Source: Leptolyngbyaceae cyanobacterium CSSed165cm_216 (lineage in GTDB: Bacteria > Cyanobacteriota > Cyanobacteriia > Phormidesmidales > Phormidesmidaceae). From it: a stretch of DNA of 5,307 nucleotides. Of this stretch, positions 5,181 through 5,307 are shown piece by piece. The notes beneath the pieces were generated by a model, which made no database searches, was not told where the DNA came from, and was given only the letters and a program-made list of their open reading frames with translations. The translations under genes and the position numbers were made by a program. Location of the stretch: positions 1 through 5,307 of the forward strand of contig SLIY01000373.1 in NCBI GenBank assembly GCA_007135385.1, written 5' to 3'. The stretch's first letter is position 1. Each line of letters starts with the position of its first letter.

Positions 5181-5307
5181 CTAGCCCCTGAACCTACTAA
5201 ACAGGCGGTCCAGAATGGGATGCTCTTCCACCCACACAGACACCGAGCCACCGTTACAGCGAAATTCAGCCCAGCCGTGCTCGTTGGTTTTAATTGGTTC
5301 TTTAATA
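5181..5307 (-). CDS. C-terminal end of an unrecognised protein; gene runs off the right edge
   Basis: On the - strand an open frame enters from the right edge (first full codon ends at 5306) and stops at TAG (5183-5181), leaving 41 residues. They read as real protein rather than noise: a hydrophilic start (IKEPIKTNEH), a likely beta-hairpin (GWAEFRCNGG then SVSVWVEE), and a short amphipathic, basic end (LDRLFSRFRG). I do not recognise the family. The gene's start lies outside the window. A GTTCG/CGAAC inverted repeat (5157-5161 and 5176-5180) follows the stop codon but lacks a T-run, so it is at best a weak terminator. The gene is transcribed in the same direction as the small-gene/putP pair, 210 bases upstream of it. 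Confidence 0.55.
   Translation of the reverse strand, partial: IKEPIKTNEHGWAEFRCNGGSVSVWVEEHPILDRLFSRFRG

Overview
The window looks like cyanobacterial chromosomal DNA. The strongest evidence is a clear cyanobacterial-type acyl-lipid omega-3 (delta-15) fatty-acid desaturase, DesB. Four copies of the HIP1 octamer GCGATCGC and several near-copies support this. The composition is moderately GC-rich, as in Leptolyngbya- or Nodosilinea-type filamentous strains, but the genus is a guess.

Left part, + strand (1-1567): the 3' end of a secreted zinc metalloprotease gene (HEYGH plus a downstream SEG glutamate, and a C-terminal beta-rich domain) enters from the left edge. It is followed, after a 136-base gap containing a long hairpin, by a small secreted protein of 168 aa. 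That protein resembles the emfourin type of metalloprotease inhibitor in general pattern, so the two may be an enzyme and inhibitor pair. This is inference.

Right part, - strand (1586-5307): read in the direction of transcription, the order is as follows. First is the C-terminal tail of an unrecognised gene cut by the right edge (5307-5181). Next is a 210-base intergenic region with a good sigma70-type promoter and two 18-base tandem repeats. Then comes a 49-codon single-span membrane protein, too short for usual gene-calling cutoffs. It is followed directly by putP (Na+/proline symporter, 502 aa), whose Shine-Dalgarno site overlaps the small gene's stop codon. After a 103-base gap with a GTGTACAC palindrome comes desB. 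A 139-aa protein of unknown function follows, with a short Gly/Val beta-repeat start and a helical body. Its stop codon lies 18 bases from that of the + strand inhibitor-like gene, so the two blocks are convergent.

Functionally, putP (osmolyte/proline uptake) and desB (membrane fluidity in the cold) are both plausible envelope or stress functions, but the sequence does not show that they are co-regulated. The most interesting items are the small membrane protein coupled to putP, the possible protease/inhibitor pair, and the beta-repeat small protein. I see no RNA gene, CRISPR array, transposase or phage gene.
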